64,000 nucleotides of DNA from Prosthecobacter debontii (GTDB lineage: Bacteria > Verrucomicrobiota > Verrucomicrobiia > Verrucomicrobiales > Akkermansiaceae), in NCBI GenBank assembly GCA_945870855.1, contig CAMBTP010000002.1, positions 1 through 64,000 of the forward strand, in the 5' to 3' direction. The notes beneath the pieces were generated by a model, which worked only from the letters and a program-made list of their open reading frames with translations, was not told where the DNA came from and searched no databases. Positions 17,709 through 26,660 of this stretch are shown here, piece by piece (positions within the stretch are counted from its first letter, which is position 1; each line of letters opens with the position of its first letter). The position numbers were made by a program, and so were the translations under genes.

Positions 17709-18752
17709 TTATTGGTTCTTTTTGTCGAAGGCCGCGTCGAACGCGAGGTTGGAGCCGGGGAAATCGACGTTTCTCACAAACGCTGCCGCCTCGGTCGCGC
17801 CATGAACGCGATCCATGCGGATATCCTCCCACTCCACGGAGAGCGGCCCTGCGTATTTAAGGTCGTTGAGCGCGACTATGATGTCCTCGAACTCGATGTC
17901 GCCATGGCCCAACGAACGGAAGTCCCAAAAGCGGCGGGCGTCGCCGAAATCCGTGCTGCCGCCGAAGACACCGACCGAGCCATCGCCGTGACCCCACCAC
18001 GCGTCCTTCATGTGGACGTGATAGATGCGGCTGCCGAGGTCGCGGATAAATTTAATGTAGTCCACGCCCTGATAGCCGAGGTGGGAGGGGTCGTAGTTGA
18101 AACCGAAACGCTTGTGATTCTTCACCGCCTTGAGCGCACGCTGCGCGGTGGCGATGTCGAACGCGATTTCCGTAGGATGCACCTCTAGGGCGAAGTTCAC
18201 GTTCTCCTTTTCAAAGGCATCGAGGATGGGAGTGAAGCGCTTTGCAAAATCCTCAAAGCCCTTGTCGTAAAATGCCTGGCTCGTCGGAGGGAACGCATAG
18301 AGGCCGTGCCAGATCGAGGAACCGGTGAAGCCGTTCACCACGCCGGGAAACTCATCCTTGTTCTTGCGACCGGGTTTCGCGTTGAGGAAAAGGCGTGCGG
18401 CCTTGCCAGTCTTGATCATTTTAAGCGCCGCGCGTTTCCGCACACCCTCGGGATCGCCGTTGCCCCACACATCGGGCGGCAGGATCGCCTTGTGGCGCTC
18501 GTCAATGTTGTCGCAGATCGCTTGGCCAACGAGATGGCTGGAAATCGCATAGGAAGTCAGGCCGTGGTCGGAAAGAAGCTCCCACTTCTCTTTCACGTAA
18601 GATTTTTTCGAAACAGCCGCATCGACATCGAAGTGATCGCCCCAGCAGGCGAGCTCTAGGCCATCGTAGCCCATTTCCGCCGCAAGCGGCACGAGTTTCT
18701 CAAGCGGAAGATCGGCCCACTGGCCGGTGAAGAGTGTGACAGGTCTGGACAT
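17709..18752 (-). CDS. sugar phosphate isomerase/epimerase family TIM-barrel protein
   Basis: 347 residues of the xylose isomerase-like TIM-barrel family (IolE/IolI/hydroxypyruvate isomerase relatives). Markers are the opening strand [35 protein letters not shown], split by the loop, [13 protein letters not shown] with a metal-binding Glu, [12 protein letters not shown] with Asp/His, and [12 protein letters not shown] with His/Lys. It is first in a two-gene operon with the Gfo/Idh/MocA oxidoreductase, a pairing common in sugar and inositol catabolism in this phylum. Substrate unknown. Confidence 0.88.
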   Translation of the reverse strand: MSRPVTLFTGQWADLPLEKLVPLAAEMGYDGLELACWGDHFDVDAAVSKKSYVKEKWELLSDHGLTSYAISSHLVGQAICDNIDERHKAILPPDVWGNGDPEGVRKRAALKMIKTGKAARLFLNAKPGRKNKDEFPGVVNGFTGSSIWHGLYAFPPTSQAFYDKGFEDFAKRFTPILDAFEKENVNFALEVHPTEIAFDIATAQRALKAVKNHKRFGFNYDPSHLGYQGVDYIKFIRDLGSRIYHVHMKDAWWGHGDGSVGVFGGSTDFGDARRFWDFRSLGHGDIEFEDIIVALNDLKYAGPLSVEWEDIRMDRVHGATEAAAFVRNVDFPGSNLAFDAAFDKKNQ

Positions 18753-18845
18753 GATATTTTTGTGGTTAGGTTACGCCCACATGTTGGCAGCGGCAGTGAG
18801 CGTGGGGGAAGGAAAAAGAATCGGGAAGGAAGCGGACGTGCGCCC

Positions 18846-18982
18846 TGGACTGCTACAGCCCGCTGTAGCTTTTCGGCCATGCAGCCCGCTGCGAGCCGGG
18901 CGGCATTGGCACGGAGAGGCTTGTTCACTCCCAGTCCTCCGCCGTTGACAGCAGGCTGTCTCACGGAAAGCTACAGCAGGCT
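18846..18982. repeat. palindromic dispersed repeat, copy 2 (right end truncated)
   Basis: It matches copy 1 and copy 3 from the left end TGGACTGC onward but stops at AGCAGGCT in the right arm, then 19 unrelated bases lead into copy 3. It is the first of three head-to-tail copies filling the 642-base gap (18753-19394) between two divergent genes. No gene is seen in that gap. Confidence 0.88.
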
Positions 18983-19001
18983 CGGAATGATTCACCTGCC
19001 T

Positions 19002-19149
19002 TGGACTGCTACAGCCCGCTGTAGCTTTTCGGCCATGCAGCCCGCTGCGAGCCGGGCGGCATTGGCACGGAGAGGCTTGTTCACCCCCAGACCTCCGCCG
19101 TTGACAGCAGGCTGTCTCACGGAAAGCTACAGCAGGCTGTAGCAGTCCA
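19002..19149. repeat. palindromic dispersed repeat, copy 3 (full length, 148 bp)
   Basis: A complete element with both ends (TGGACTGC..GCAGTCCA) and all four internal palindromes. It differs from copy 1 mainly in the centre (GGCATTGGCACGGAGAGG). It lies head-to-tail with copies 2 and 4, and GGGCTCCA follows it as it also follows copy 4. Confidence 0.9.
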
Positions 19150-19157
19150 GGGCTCCA

Positions 19158-19282
19158 CTTTTCGGCTATGCAGCCCGCTACGAGCCGGACGGCATTGGCA
19201 CGGAGAGGCTTGTTCACTCCCAGTCCTCCGCCGTTGACAGCAGGCTGTCTCACGGAAAGCTACAGCAGGCTGTAGCAGTCCA
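19158..19282. repeat. palindromic dispersed repeat, copy 4 (left end truncated)
   Basis: It lacks the first roughly 23 bases of the element and begins at CTTTTCGGC, then matches copy 3 to the right end GCAGTCCA. The identical GGGCTCCA after copies 3 and 4 suggests unequal recombination or slippage made the array. Confidence 0.88.
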
Positions 19283-19394
19283 GGGCTCCACGACGGCACT
19301 GAGCAGATAGCCCCCATTTCGTTACTCGCGCACCGCCAAACAAACATAGCTGTTTATTCCTTGGAGTTTGCGCCCGGATTTTTATCGTCCCCCT

Positions 19395-20492
19395 ATGAAA
19401 ATTACCCACGGAGCTCCTTCATTCACTCTGAACCACGATCTTGTATCCCTCCATGTCACCTGCGAGGGCGGCATGCTCGCCCCTGTCGCGTTCCGGCTCG
19501 GAGATCGTATCGTATCGCCCTATTCGCTCTCGCCGTGGAAGCCGAATGAGATAGATGCCGATCTCCCCGTGCTTCTTAAAAACCTGCGCGGTGATTTTTT
19601 CTGCCTGCCCTTCGGCCCTCAGGAAAACGGCCTGCCGCACGGCGAGACGGCGAACTGCGCATGGCATCTTGTTTCTGAAACGGCAAACTCCCTCACCCTC
19701 GGGATCGACGCCACGGACGTCGCGGCGAACGTCACGAAAACCATCTCTCTGCGCCCCGGGCAGACGGCTATCTACTATGAACACCGTATCTCAGGTCTTG
19801 AGGGCGATTTCAGCTACGGCAACCATCCGATCCTAGATCTCTCCGCGATGCCTGATGGCGCGGCGCGGGTCTCCGTCTCGCCGTTCCGTTGGGGTTCCGT
19901 CTATCCCGAGGTATTCTCAAATCCCGCCGACGGCGCGAAGCAATCTCTGAAAATCGCCGCGCTTTTCAGCGACCTCCGCGAAGTCCCGCTGGCCGATGGC
20001 GGCACGACCGATCTCACCTGCTACCCCGCCCGCGCGGGTAACGATGATCTGGTGATGATGGTTTCCGAGGACGCGACGCCGGAGCAGCCCTTTGCTTGGA
20101 CGGCGGTGGTGCTCGACGGTTATGTGTGGTTCTCACTGAAGAAAACGGCCGATTTTCCCGCCACGCTGTTCTGGCTTTCCAACGGCGGCCGCTCCGCCGC
20201 GCCATGGGAATCCCGCCACCTCGGTCGCCTAGGGATCGAGGACGTTTGCTCCCATTTCTGCGACAGCGTGGATCTCTCCCGCAAGGATCTGCTGCGCAAC
20301 CTCAGCATCCCCACCACCCGCTCTTTCAACAGGGACGAGCCCGTCACCCTCCGCAACATCCAGGCGGTCGCCGCCGTGCCGGAAAATTTCGGCCTCGTGA
20401 AATCGATCAAGCCTGATGGTGCAGGCAGGGTGATGATTACGGATGGAGATGGCTTGTCTGCCGTCTCGCTCGTGGATTGGAATCTGGTTTGA
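19395..20492 (+). CDS. protein of unknown function, possible mutarotase-like beta-sandwich
   Basis: 365 residues with no signal peptide. The segments RLGDRIVSPYSLSPW, TISLRPGQTAIYYEHRISGLEGDFSYGNHP and FRWGSVYPEVF suggest a beta-rich galactose mutarotase-like carbohydrate-binding fold, with several His, Glu and Trp that could bind sugar. This is a resemblance in style only. The start at MKITHGAPSF follows a short open stretch. The gene lies beside a sugar isomerase/oxidoreductase operon (divergent) and a sulfatase, so a role in carbohydrate handling is plausible but unproven. Confidence 0.6.
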   Translation: MKITHGAPSFTLNHDLVSLHVTCEGGMLAPVAFRLGDRIVSPYSLSPWKPNEIDADLPVLLKNLRGDFFCLPFGPQENGLPHGETANCAWHLVSETANSLTLGIDATDVAANVTKTISLRPGQTAIYYEHRISGLEGDFSYGNHPILDLSAMPDGAARVSVSPFRWGSVYPEVFSNPADGAKQSLKIAALFSDLREVPLADGGTTDLTCYPARAGNDDLVMMVSEDATPEQPFAWTAVVLDGYVWFSLKKTADFPATLFWLSNGGRSAAPWESRHLGRLGIEDVCSHFCDSVDLSRKDLLRNLSIPTTRSFNRDEPVTLRNIQAVAAVPENFGLVKSIKPDGAGRVMITDGDGLSAVSLVDWNLV

Positions 20493-20640
20493 GAAAAATC
20501 GACACGTTCAAGACACACCCACTCCGCCACCGCTTCCCCAATCCACTGGATCAGCCCCAGTGTTTCCGGCTAACGCAGACTTCTTGATCCGTTAAAATAT
20601 CCCTTCGACCTGCCGCCGTTTTCGGTTCAGCGTCGCTGCA

Positions 20641-22134
20641 ATGAAAAAAATTCTCCTCTCGCTCATAGCCGTTTACATAGCCGCAACCGCCCTCGCGGCA
20701 AAGCCGAACATCGTCATCCTCTACGCCGACGATCTGGGACTTGGCGACCTGCGATGCTTCAACCCGGATTCCAAAATCCCCACTCCGAACCTCGACAAGC
20801 TCGCCGCTGAGGGAACCCGTTTCACCGACGCCCACAGCTCCTCCGGCATCTGCACGCCCTCGCGCTACGCGATGCTCACAGGTCGTCACCATTGGCGTGA
20901 TTTCCACGGTATCGACACTGGCTTCGACAAGCCTTTCTTTAAGAATGGTCAACTCACGCTTCAGGAAATGTTCCGCAAATCCGGATACACCACCGCCTGC
21001 ATCGGCAAATGGCACCTCGGCTGGGACTGGGACTCGATCCGCAAGCCGGGAACTCCTCCGAAGTCGAAAAGCCATGCGGACTTCGACTGGACGAAACCTT
21101 TCCGCGGCGGCCCGCTCGACCATGGATTCGACCATTACTTCGGGGACAACGTGATCAATTTTCCTCCCTACGCCTGGATCGAGGACGACAAGTTCCCGGT
21201 GGCACCTGACATCGACTTCACCAAGACCCCGAAGGCGACGAAGGAGGGAAGCTGGGAGTGCCGACCCGGCCCCGGGCGATCCGACTGGGATTTCTACAAG
21301 ATTCTGCCGACCCTCACGGAAAAAGGAGTGGAATACATCCGCTCGCGCAAGGGGAACGAGCAGCCTTTCTTCCTCTACTTTCCCCTACCCTCGCCCCACG
21401 CGCCCATCATCCCCAACGATAAGTTCGATGGCACTTCCAAGGCCGGAGCCTACGGCGACTTCGTGGTTCAAACCGACGACAGTTGCGGGCAGCTCCTGAA
21501 CGCGCTGCGCGAGGCGGGAGTTTACGAAAATACGATCATCATCTTCTCCGCCGACAACGGTGCGGAGAGATATGCCTACCCCCGCGACGAGAAGTTCGAC
21601 CATTGGTCAACCCATCCACTGCGCGGTCTGAAGCGCGATATCTACGAGGGTGGTCACCGCGTGCCGACCATCATCAAGTGGCCCGGTCTCACCAAGCCCG
21701 GCACAGAATCCGCCGCCCTGATCTCGCAAATCGACTTCATCGCCACATTCGCATCCGCGCTGAATTTTGAGCTGCCTGAGAACGCCGCCGAGGACTCGCA
21801 CGATCTCCTACCGCTCCTCAAGGGCGAGAAAGAATCCGTCCGCACCACCCATGTCCACAACACCAACCCGAACAGCTACGCGATCCGCCACGGCAAGTGG
21901 ACGCTCATCGATGCAAAGACCGGCTACGTCTCCGGCGTCGATAAGGAATGGGAAAAACGCCACGGCTATAAACCCGACGACAAATCGCCAGTGGAGCTCT
22001 ATGACATGGAGAAAGATATCGGGCAGAAAAACAATCTCGCCGAAGAGCATCCGGAGATCGTCAAGGAACTCCAAAACCTCCTCAAAAAAATACGCGAACA
22101 GGGACACTCCGCGCCCCGTTTAAAGAAAGAGTAA
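20641..22134 (+). CDS. secreted arylsulfatase-family sulfatase
   Basis: 497 residues with a cleavable signal (MKKILLSLIAVYIAATALAA). Metal-binding aspartates are in IVILYADDLGLGD. The sulfatase signature CTPSRYAMLTGR starts at Cys 71, which would be matured to formylglycine, and further conserved parts are IGKWHLGWDWD and IFSADNGAE. It would remove sulfate esters from sugars, probably sulfated polysaccharide, in the periplasm or outside. The formylglycine-generating enzyme is not in this window. It lies 52 bases upstream of the LamG/cytochrome gene, with which it may be co-expressed. Confidence 0.93.
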   Translation: MKKILLSLIAVYIAATALAAKPNIVILYADDLGLGDLRCFNPDSKIPTPNLDKLAAEGTRFTDAHSSSGICTPSRYAMLTGRHHWRDFHGIDTGFDKPFFKNGQLTLQEMFRKSGYTTACIGKWHLGWDWDSIRKPGTPPKSKSHADFDWTKPFRGGPLDHGFDHYFGDNVINFPPYAWIEDDKFPVAPDIDFTKTPKATKEGSWECRPGPGRSDWDFYKILPTLTEKGVEYIRSRKGNEQPFFLYFPLPSPHAPIIPNDKFDGTSKAGAYGDFVVQTDDSCGQLLNALREAGVYENTIIIFSADNGAERYAYPRDEKFDHWSTHPLRGLKRDIYEGGHRVPTIIKWPGLTKPGTESAALISQIDFIATFASALNFELPENAAEDSHDLLPLLKGEKESVRTTHVHNTNPNSYAIRHGKWTLIDAKTGYVSGVDKEWEKRHGYKPDDKSPVELYDMEKDIGQKNNLAEEHPEIVKELQNLLKKIREQGHSAPRLKKE

Positions 22135-22186
22135 GCACCGAAAACTCGCCCTTGGCAGTGGTGCAAAACACATTTAGCGTAAAGAT

Positions 22187-25100
22187 ATGTTTCGATTCGC
22201 CCTGCTCCTTCTGTGCACAACATTCTCTACTCCGCTCATCCTCGCGGCAAAGAAGCCACTCTCCTCTCCTTTATGGCAATCCAACGCAAATGATGGCTAC
22301 GATCTCGGCGGCGATTTCACCATCGCCACGAAATTCCGCAGTGAAGGCAATGGTACGCTCGTAGCAAAATGCGCACCCGAAGGAAAGTGGAAACCAAACC
22401 ACAAGGCGCTGTTAATAAAGGGAGGAAAGCTCGTTTATAACATCGGCTCTGTAGGTGCGATGGGATCCAAGCAACCGGTCACCGATGGCAACTGGCATCA
22501 CGCTGTCCTGACGAACGGCAACGGAAAGGCGCAGCTTTTCATGGATGGTAAACTCATTGCGGAGAAGGAGGATTTCTCCACAAAGGACACAGCTGACTCC
22601 TTGCTTCGCATCGGCGCGGCAGCTGAGGATTTCGGGGGCGCTTTCGGGGGAGAGATCGGCTATGTGCGATACTGGAACCGCGAACTACCGATGGAAGAGA
22701 TCGCTGCGCTCGGCAAGGGCAACGAAGCAAAAACCAACACCCCGCAGCTCAACTGGAAACCCGCCGACAAAAAGGCCACCGCCGAAAATGCAGAGATCGA
22801 TCACGCGCGGCTGATCCGTTCGTGGGATCAAAATTCCATGGAACGCGGCGCTCGCATCTACAACGGCATGTGCATCACCTGCCACGGCAACCAAAAGACC
22901 GAAGGCAGCCTGCCCACCGCCCTACGTTTCCACTCCGGTGATTTCAAGAACGGCAACGATCCCCACTCGATGTACAAAACCCTCACCCTCGGCTACAACC
23001 AGATGACCGCCCAGCCGTGGATGACGCCAACTCAGAAATACGATGTCATCCACTACATCCGCGAGACCTTGCTGAAAAAGGACAATCCGAAATATTACAC
23101 AAAGGTGGACGACGCGTATCTCGCGGGACTGCCCAAAGGCACCGGCATCGGCCCTACGAAAGCGACGATGTTCGGCGAGAACCAAGTTCCCAAGCACAAG
23201 AAAATGGACTTCGGCCCAGCGCTGTTCTGGACGATGCAGGCCGAGCCGGAAAACATCGCCTACAAGGGCATCGCGGTGCGCCTCGACGAGGGGCCGGGCG
23301 GGGTTTCCAAAGGCAATAAATGGCTGCTCTACGACCATGACACGATGCGCGTCGCAGCGGCATGGACAGGTGACAAATTCGTGGACTGGAAAGGGATCGC
23401 CTTCGACCAAAGCCACGGCACCCACACCTCCATCGTCGGCGACATCGCCTACACGAATCCCGTCGGCGCCGGCTGGGGAAGGCCGGGCGATGGCAGTTTC
23501 GAGGAAGTGCGGCTGCGCGGACGTGATGACAAACCTTACGGCCCGCTACCCCGCGATTGGGCACATTACAAAGGGCTTTTCCTCCATGGCAATCGCGCGG
23601 TGATCAACTACACCGTCGGCGATGCGGAAATCCACGAACTGCCCGGATATGAAATGAACGGCACAGAAACTGTCTTCACCCGCACCTTGGAAGTTGGGAA
23701 ATCTTCCAAGGATCTGAAGCTGCGCATCGCTCCTTCAAAGGCCGCTGTAGCCGCCATCGGGGGCGGGAAACTCTCGCAGGATGCTGGTGGTTTCCATGTG
23801 CTCGATATCCCTGCGGCATCGACACCCCTTTCCGTGAAAATCCTCACCGCCGCCTCCACCGACAGCGATGCTTTCGCGAAGTTTGCAGAGACTTCCGGCA
23901 AGCCTATCGCTCTGGCCACACTCAAAGGCGGCGGTGAAAAAAGATGGCCAGAAATTATCGAAACAGCGGGAAAGATGGGAGCCGAGGGCAAAGCCTTCGA
24001 AGTCGATGAGATCGAGCTACCGGGAGGCGAGCGTAGCCCGTGGAACAGTTGGATGCGCCTCGGTGGATTCGACTTTTTCAAGGATGGCAAGCGCGCCGCC
24101 GTGGCGACATGGCTCGGCGATGTATGGATCGTCGATGGGCTCGGCGGGGACTTCGGAAAGCACCGCTGGCAGCGCATCGCCACAGGCCTTTTTCAACCGC
24201 TCGGTGTGAAAATTGTCAACGGCACGATCTACGTAAGTTGCCGCGACCAGATCGCAGAACTGCATGATCTGAATGACGATGGCGAAATCGACCACATTCG
24301 CAGCTTCAACAGCGACCACCAGGTGACCGAGCATTTCCATGAGTTTGCGATGGGCTTGCAGACCGACGCGGAAGGAAATTTCTACTACGCGAAAAGCGCC
24401 CGCCACGCCAAGGTCGCCGTAGTCCCCCACCACGGCACCCTTCTAAAAGTCACGGCCGATGGGACGAAGACGGAGATCATCGCCAACGGTTTTCGCGCAG
24501 CGAACGGAGTCTGCCTAAACCCCGACGGCACCTTCATCGTCACCGACCAGGAAGGTAACTGGAATCCAAAAAACCGCATCAACTGGGTGAAAAAAGGTGG
24601 CTTCTACGGCAACATGTTCGGCTACCACAATGTCACCGACGAATCGGATGCTGCGATGGAACAACCGCTTTGCTGGATCACGAACAAGTTCGACCGCAGC
24701 CCAGGCGAGCTGATGTGGGTGCCGAAGGAAGCGAAGTGGGGCGCACTCAACGGATCGCTGCTCAACCTCAGCTACGGCATGGGCCGTATTTACGTGGTGC
24801 CGCATGAGCAACTCTCGGACGGACGCGTCCAAGGCGGGATGGCCTCGATCGGCCTCGATTTCCCCACCGGTATCATGCGCGGGCGTTTCCACCCCGGCGA
24901 TGGCCAGCTCTACTCCATCGGCATGTTCGCATGGGCCGGCAACAAGAACCAGGACGGCGGCTTCTACCGCATCCGCCACACCGGAAAATCGACACCTCTC
25001 CCCACCGGCCTGAACGCCACCAAGGATGGGATGACCTTACGTTTCACTGATCCGATCGACGCCATAAGCGCTGCTGACGTTGCCAACTACCAAGTGAAAG

Positions 25101-25324
25101 TCTGGGGACTCAAACGTACGGAAAACTATGGCTCGCCACACATTGATGAGCACCCTCTCAAGGTCACATCCGCGAAGTTGCTCAAAGACGGCAAAAGCGT
25201 GGCCATCACCATTCCGGACATCGCCCCGACATGGTGTATGGAAATTGAATACGAACTAAAAAATGCAGAGGGATCTTCTTTCACCGGATGCATAAACAAC
25301 ACGATTCACGAGACCGTGAAGTAA
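22187..25324 (+). CDS. large exported LamG / cytochrome c / beta-propeller protein
   Basis: 1045 residues with an N-terminal signal. Domains in order: a LamG-like concanavalin fold (about 35-175, with GNWHHAVLTNGNGKAQLFMDGK), and a cytochrome c domain with heme motif CITCH near residue 229 and a methionine-rich segment NQMTAQPWM. A middle region of DUF6797 type follows (about 300-500), then a propeller resembling PQQ-dependent sugar dehydrogenases (about 600-930, NGVCLNPDGTFIVTDQEGNW). The C-terminal segment is Ig-like. This architecture is typical of Planctomycetes and Verrucomicrobia and suggests oxidation of a sugar at the cell surface with electrons passed to heme. Its stop is 2 bases from the convergent GH3 gene. 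Confidence 0.85.
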   Translation: MFRFALLLLCTTFSTPLILAAKKPLSSPLWQSNANDGYDLGGDFTIATKFRSEGNGTLVAKCAPEGKWKPNHKALLIKGGKLVYNIGSVGAMGSKQPVTDGNWHHAVLTNGNGKAQLFMDGKLIAEKEDFSTKDTADSLLRIGAAAEDFGGAFGGEIGYVRYWNRELPMEEIAALGKGNEAKTNTPQLNWKPADKKATAENAEIDHARLIRSWDQNSMERGARIYNGMCITCHGNQKTEGSLPTALRFHSGDFKNGNDPHSMYKTLTLGYNQMTAQPWMTPTQKYDVIHYIRETLLKKDNPKYYTKVDDAYLAGLPKGTGIGPTKATMFGENQVPKHKKMDFGPALFWTMQAEPENIAYKGIAVRLDEGPGGVSKGNKWLLYDHDTMRVAAAWTGDKFVDWKGIAFDQSHGTHTSIVGDIAYTNPVGAGWGRPGDGSFEEVRLRGRDDKPYGPLPRDWAHYKGLFLHGNRAVINYTVGDAEIHELPGYEMNGTETVFTRTLEVGKSSKDLKLRIAPSKAAVAAIGGGKLSQDAGGFHVLDIPAASTPLSVKILTAASTDSDAFAKFAETSGKPIALATLKGGGEKRWPEIIETAGKMGAEGKAFEVDEIELPGGERSPWNSWMRLGGFDFFKDGKRAAVATWLGDVWIVDGLGGDFGKHRWQRIATGLFQPLGVKIVNGTIYVSCRDQIAELHDLNDDGEIDHIRSFNSDHQVTEHFHEFAMGLQTDAEGNFYYAKSARHAKVAVVPHHGTLLKVTADGTKTEIIANGFRAANGVCLNPDGTFIVTDQEGNWNPKNRINWVKKGGFYGNMFGYHNVTDESDAAMEQPLCWITNKFDRSPGELMWVPKEAKWGALNGSLLNLSYGMGRIYVVPHEQLSDGRVQGGMASIGLDFPTGIMRGRFHPGDGQLYSIGMFAWAGNKNQDGGFYRIRHTGKSTPLPTGLNATKDGMTLRFTDPIDAISAADVANYQVKVWGLKRTENYGSPHIDEHPLKVTSAKLLKDGKSVAITIPDIAPTWCMEIEYELKNAEGSSFTGCINNTIHETVK

Positions 25325-25326
25325 CC

Positions 25327-26394
25327 TCAATACCGCGTCACGGCGCTGCGCTCATCCCCAGCCTCGGGCTCTGGAATGGTGTCGCGTATCGCTTGAATCT
25401 TCGCGCAGACCGCATCCCATTTCCCCTGTGTGAACTGGGTGGGAGGCGAGAGTTTTTTCCGAAAAGATTCCACCCTCGCCCGCGCATCGTCGCGGACACC
25501 TAAGGGTAATTCTGCGATGGCTTTCGCGGCCGTTTCCGCCGTCTCCGTCTGGTGGCAAATCATCGCGAGATCGTTGCCAGCGGAGATTGCCAGCTTCACG
25601 TCCTCGCCGCGACCGTAGCGCTTCATAATCGCGCCCATATCGAGGTCGTCGGTCATCACCAAGTGCTTGTCGAAGCCGAGTTGATCACGCAGCCATCCGG
25701 TGACTATACGTTTCGAAAGAGAGGCGGGAAACTCCGGGTCGATCTCCGGAAACATCACGTGAGCCAGCATCACCGCGTCGAGCTCCGGCATCAGCGCGGT
25801 GTATGGTATCACATCCTCGCGCATCAGTTCCTCCTTGGTCGCGTGGCAAAAAGGTAGGTCTTCGTGAGGATCGCTCATCGCCCGCCCGCAGGCCGGGAAA
25901 TGCTTTCCGCAGCCGAGCATCCCGCGTTTCCGCGTCCAACGATTCCACATCCCCGCTCGATTGATCACATCTTGGGAATCCCGCCCCCAGCACCTCTGCC
26001 GCAGCGCGTTCTGCATCCCGGGAAAATGATCGAGATCAAGCACCGGCGCGAAGTTCAAGTTCAGCCCCAGCATCCGCAGCAACTCGGCTGTCGCCTCCCC
26101 CGCCCTGGCAATCTGCTCCGTCTCGGACTTCGCTGCAAATGCTGCCGCTGAAGGACATGCGGGCGCGATCCCCGCCGTCCGCGTCACCCGCCCACCTTCT
26201 TGGTCGATGCCGAGGATGGGATCATCGTTGGAAAGCCCGCGGAGATCGTCCGTCAATTTCCGCACCTGCTCAGGGCTGGCGATATTTCGCGTGAAAAGGA
26301 TAAACCCCGCCGGCCTCAGTTTTTTGAACAACGCCGCTTCCTCAAGGGAAAGCTCCGCCCCCTTCACACCGAGCAACATAAGCGATCCGTCCAT
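25327..26394 (-). CDS. glycoside hydrolase family 3, NagZ-like beta-N-acetylhexosaminidase
   Basis: 355 residues matching the one-domain bacterial NagZ type. LGIDQEGGRVTR and LNLNFAPVLDLD are typical, as is VMTDDLDMGAI carrying the aspartate nucleophile. These enzymes release N-acetylglucosamine from peptidoglycan muropeptides or other glycans. The general-acid loop, usually KHFPGHG..DSH, here reads KHFPACGRAMSDPH, so the histidine of HG is replaced and DSH is DPH. No signal peptide is seen with the start MDGSLMLLG; 12 further codons upstream are open. Confidence 0.85.
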   Translation of the reverse strand: MDGSLMLLGVKGAELSLEEAALFKKLRPAGFILFTRNIASPEQVRKLTDDLRGLSNDDPILGIDQEGGRVTRTAGIAPACPSAAAFAAKSETEQIARAGEATAELLRMLGLNLNFAPVLDLDHFPGMQNALRQRCWGRDSQDVINRAGMWNRWTRKRGMLGCGKHFPACGRAMSDPHEDLPFCHATKEELMREDVIPYTALMPELDAVMLAHVMFPEIDPEFPASLSKRIVTGWLRDQLGFDKHLVMTDDLDMGAIMKRYGRGEDVKLAISAGNDLAMICHQTETAETAAKAIAELPLGVRDDARARVESFRKKLSPPTQFTQGKWDAVCAKIQAIRDTIPEPEAGDERSAVTRY

Positions 26395-26435
26395 GCACGT
26401 TAGCGAAATGGAGAGTGAGTGAGTTTGCAAGCATG

Positions 26436-26543
26436 GAGGGGCGGATCAGAATCCGCCCTTGCCCATGAAGTGACGATGGAATGAGCGGACGCACCCCACA
26501 TCGTCCCCCCATGGTCTTCGGCGGATTCTGATCCGCCGCTCCT
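26436..26543. repeat. inverted pair of a GGCGGATCAGAATCCGCC repeat
   Basis: The 18-base unit at 26440-26457 and its exact reverse complement at 26520-26537 lie between the divergent GH3 and rnr genes. Similarity extends a few bases outward (GGAG before one arm, CTCC after the other). Each unit is itself an imperfect palindrome (GGCGGAT/ATCCGCC). REP-like; the two could fold into a cruciform. Confidence 0.75.
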
Positions 26544-26660
26544 TGAAAAGCCGACCTTGTCACGCGCGCTTCCGCAGGATAGCGTCCACGCAGGTTTCCC
26601 GGAAGCCCCTCGCATTTAGGCGCAGGAGGACGGGATGCAGCCACCTTCATTGCTTCCCAA

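Noticed and set aside
19065-19085. A sigma-54-like TGGCAC...TTG inside the palindromic repeat
   Set aside because: The distance between the GG and the TTG does not match the -24/-12 spacing, and the same sequence occurs in every copy regardless of gene context.
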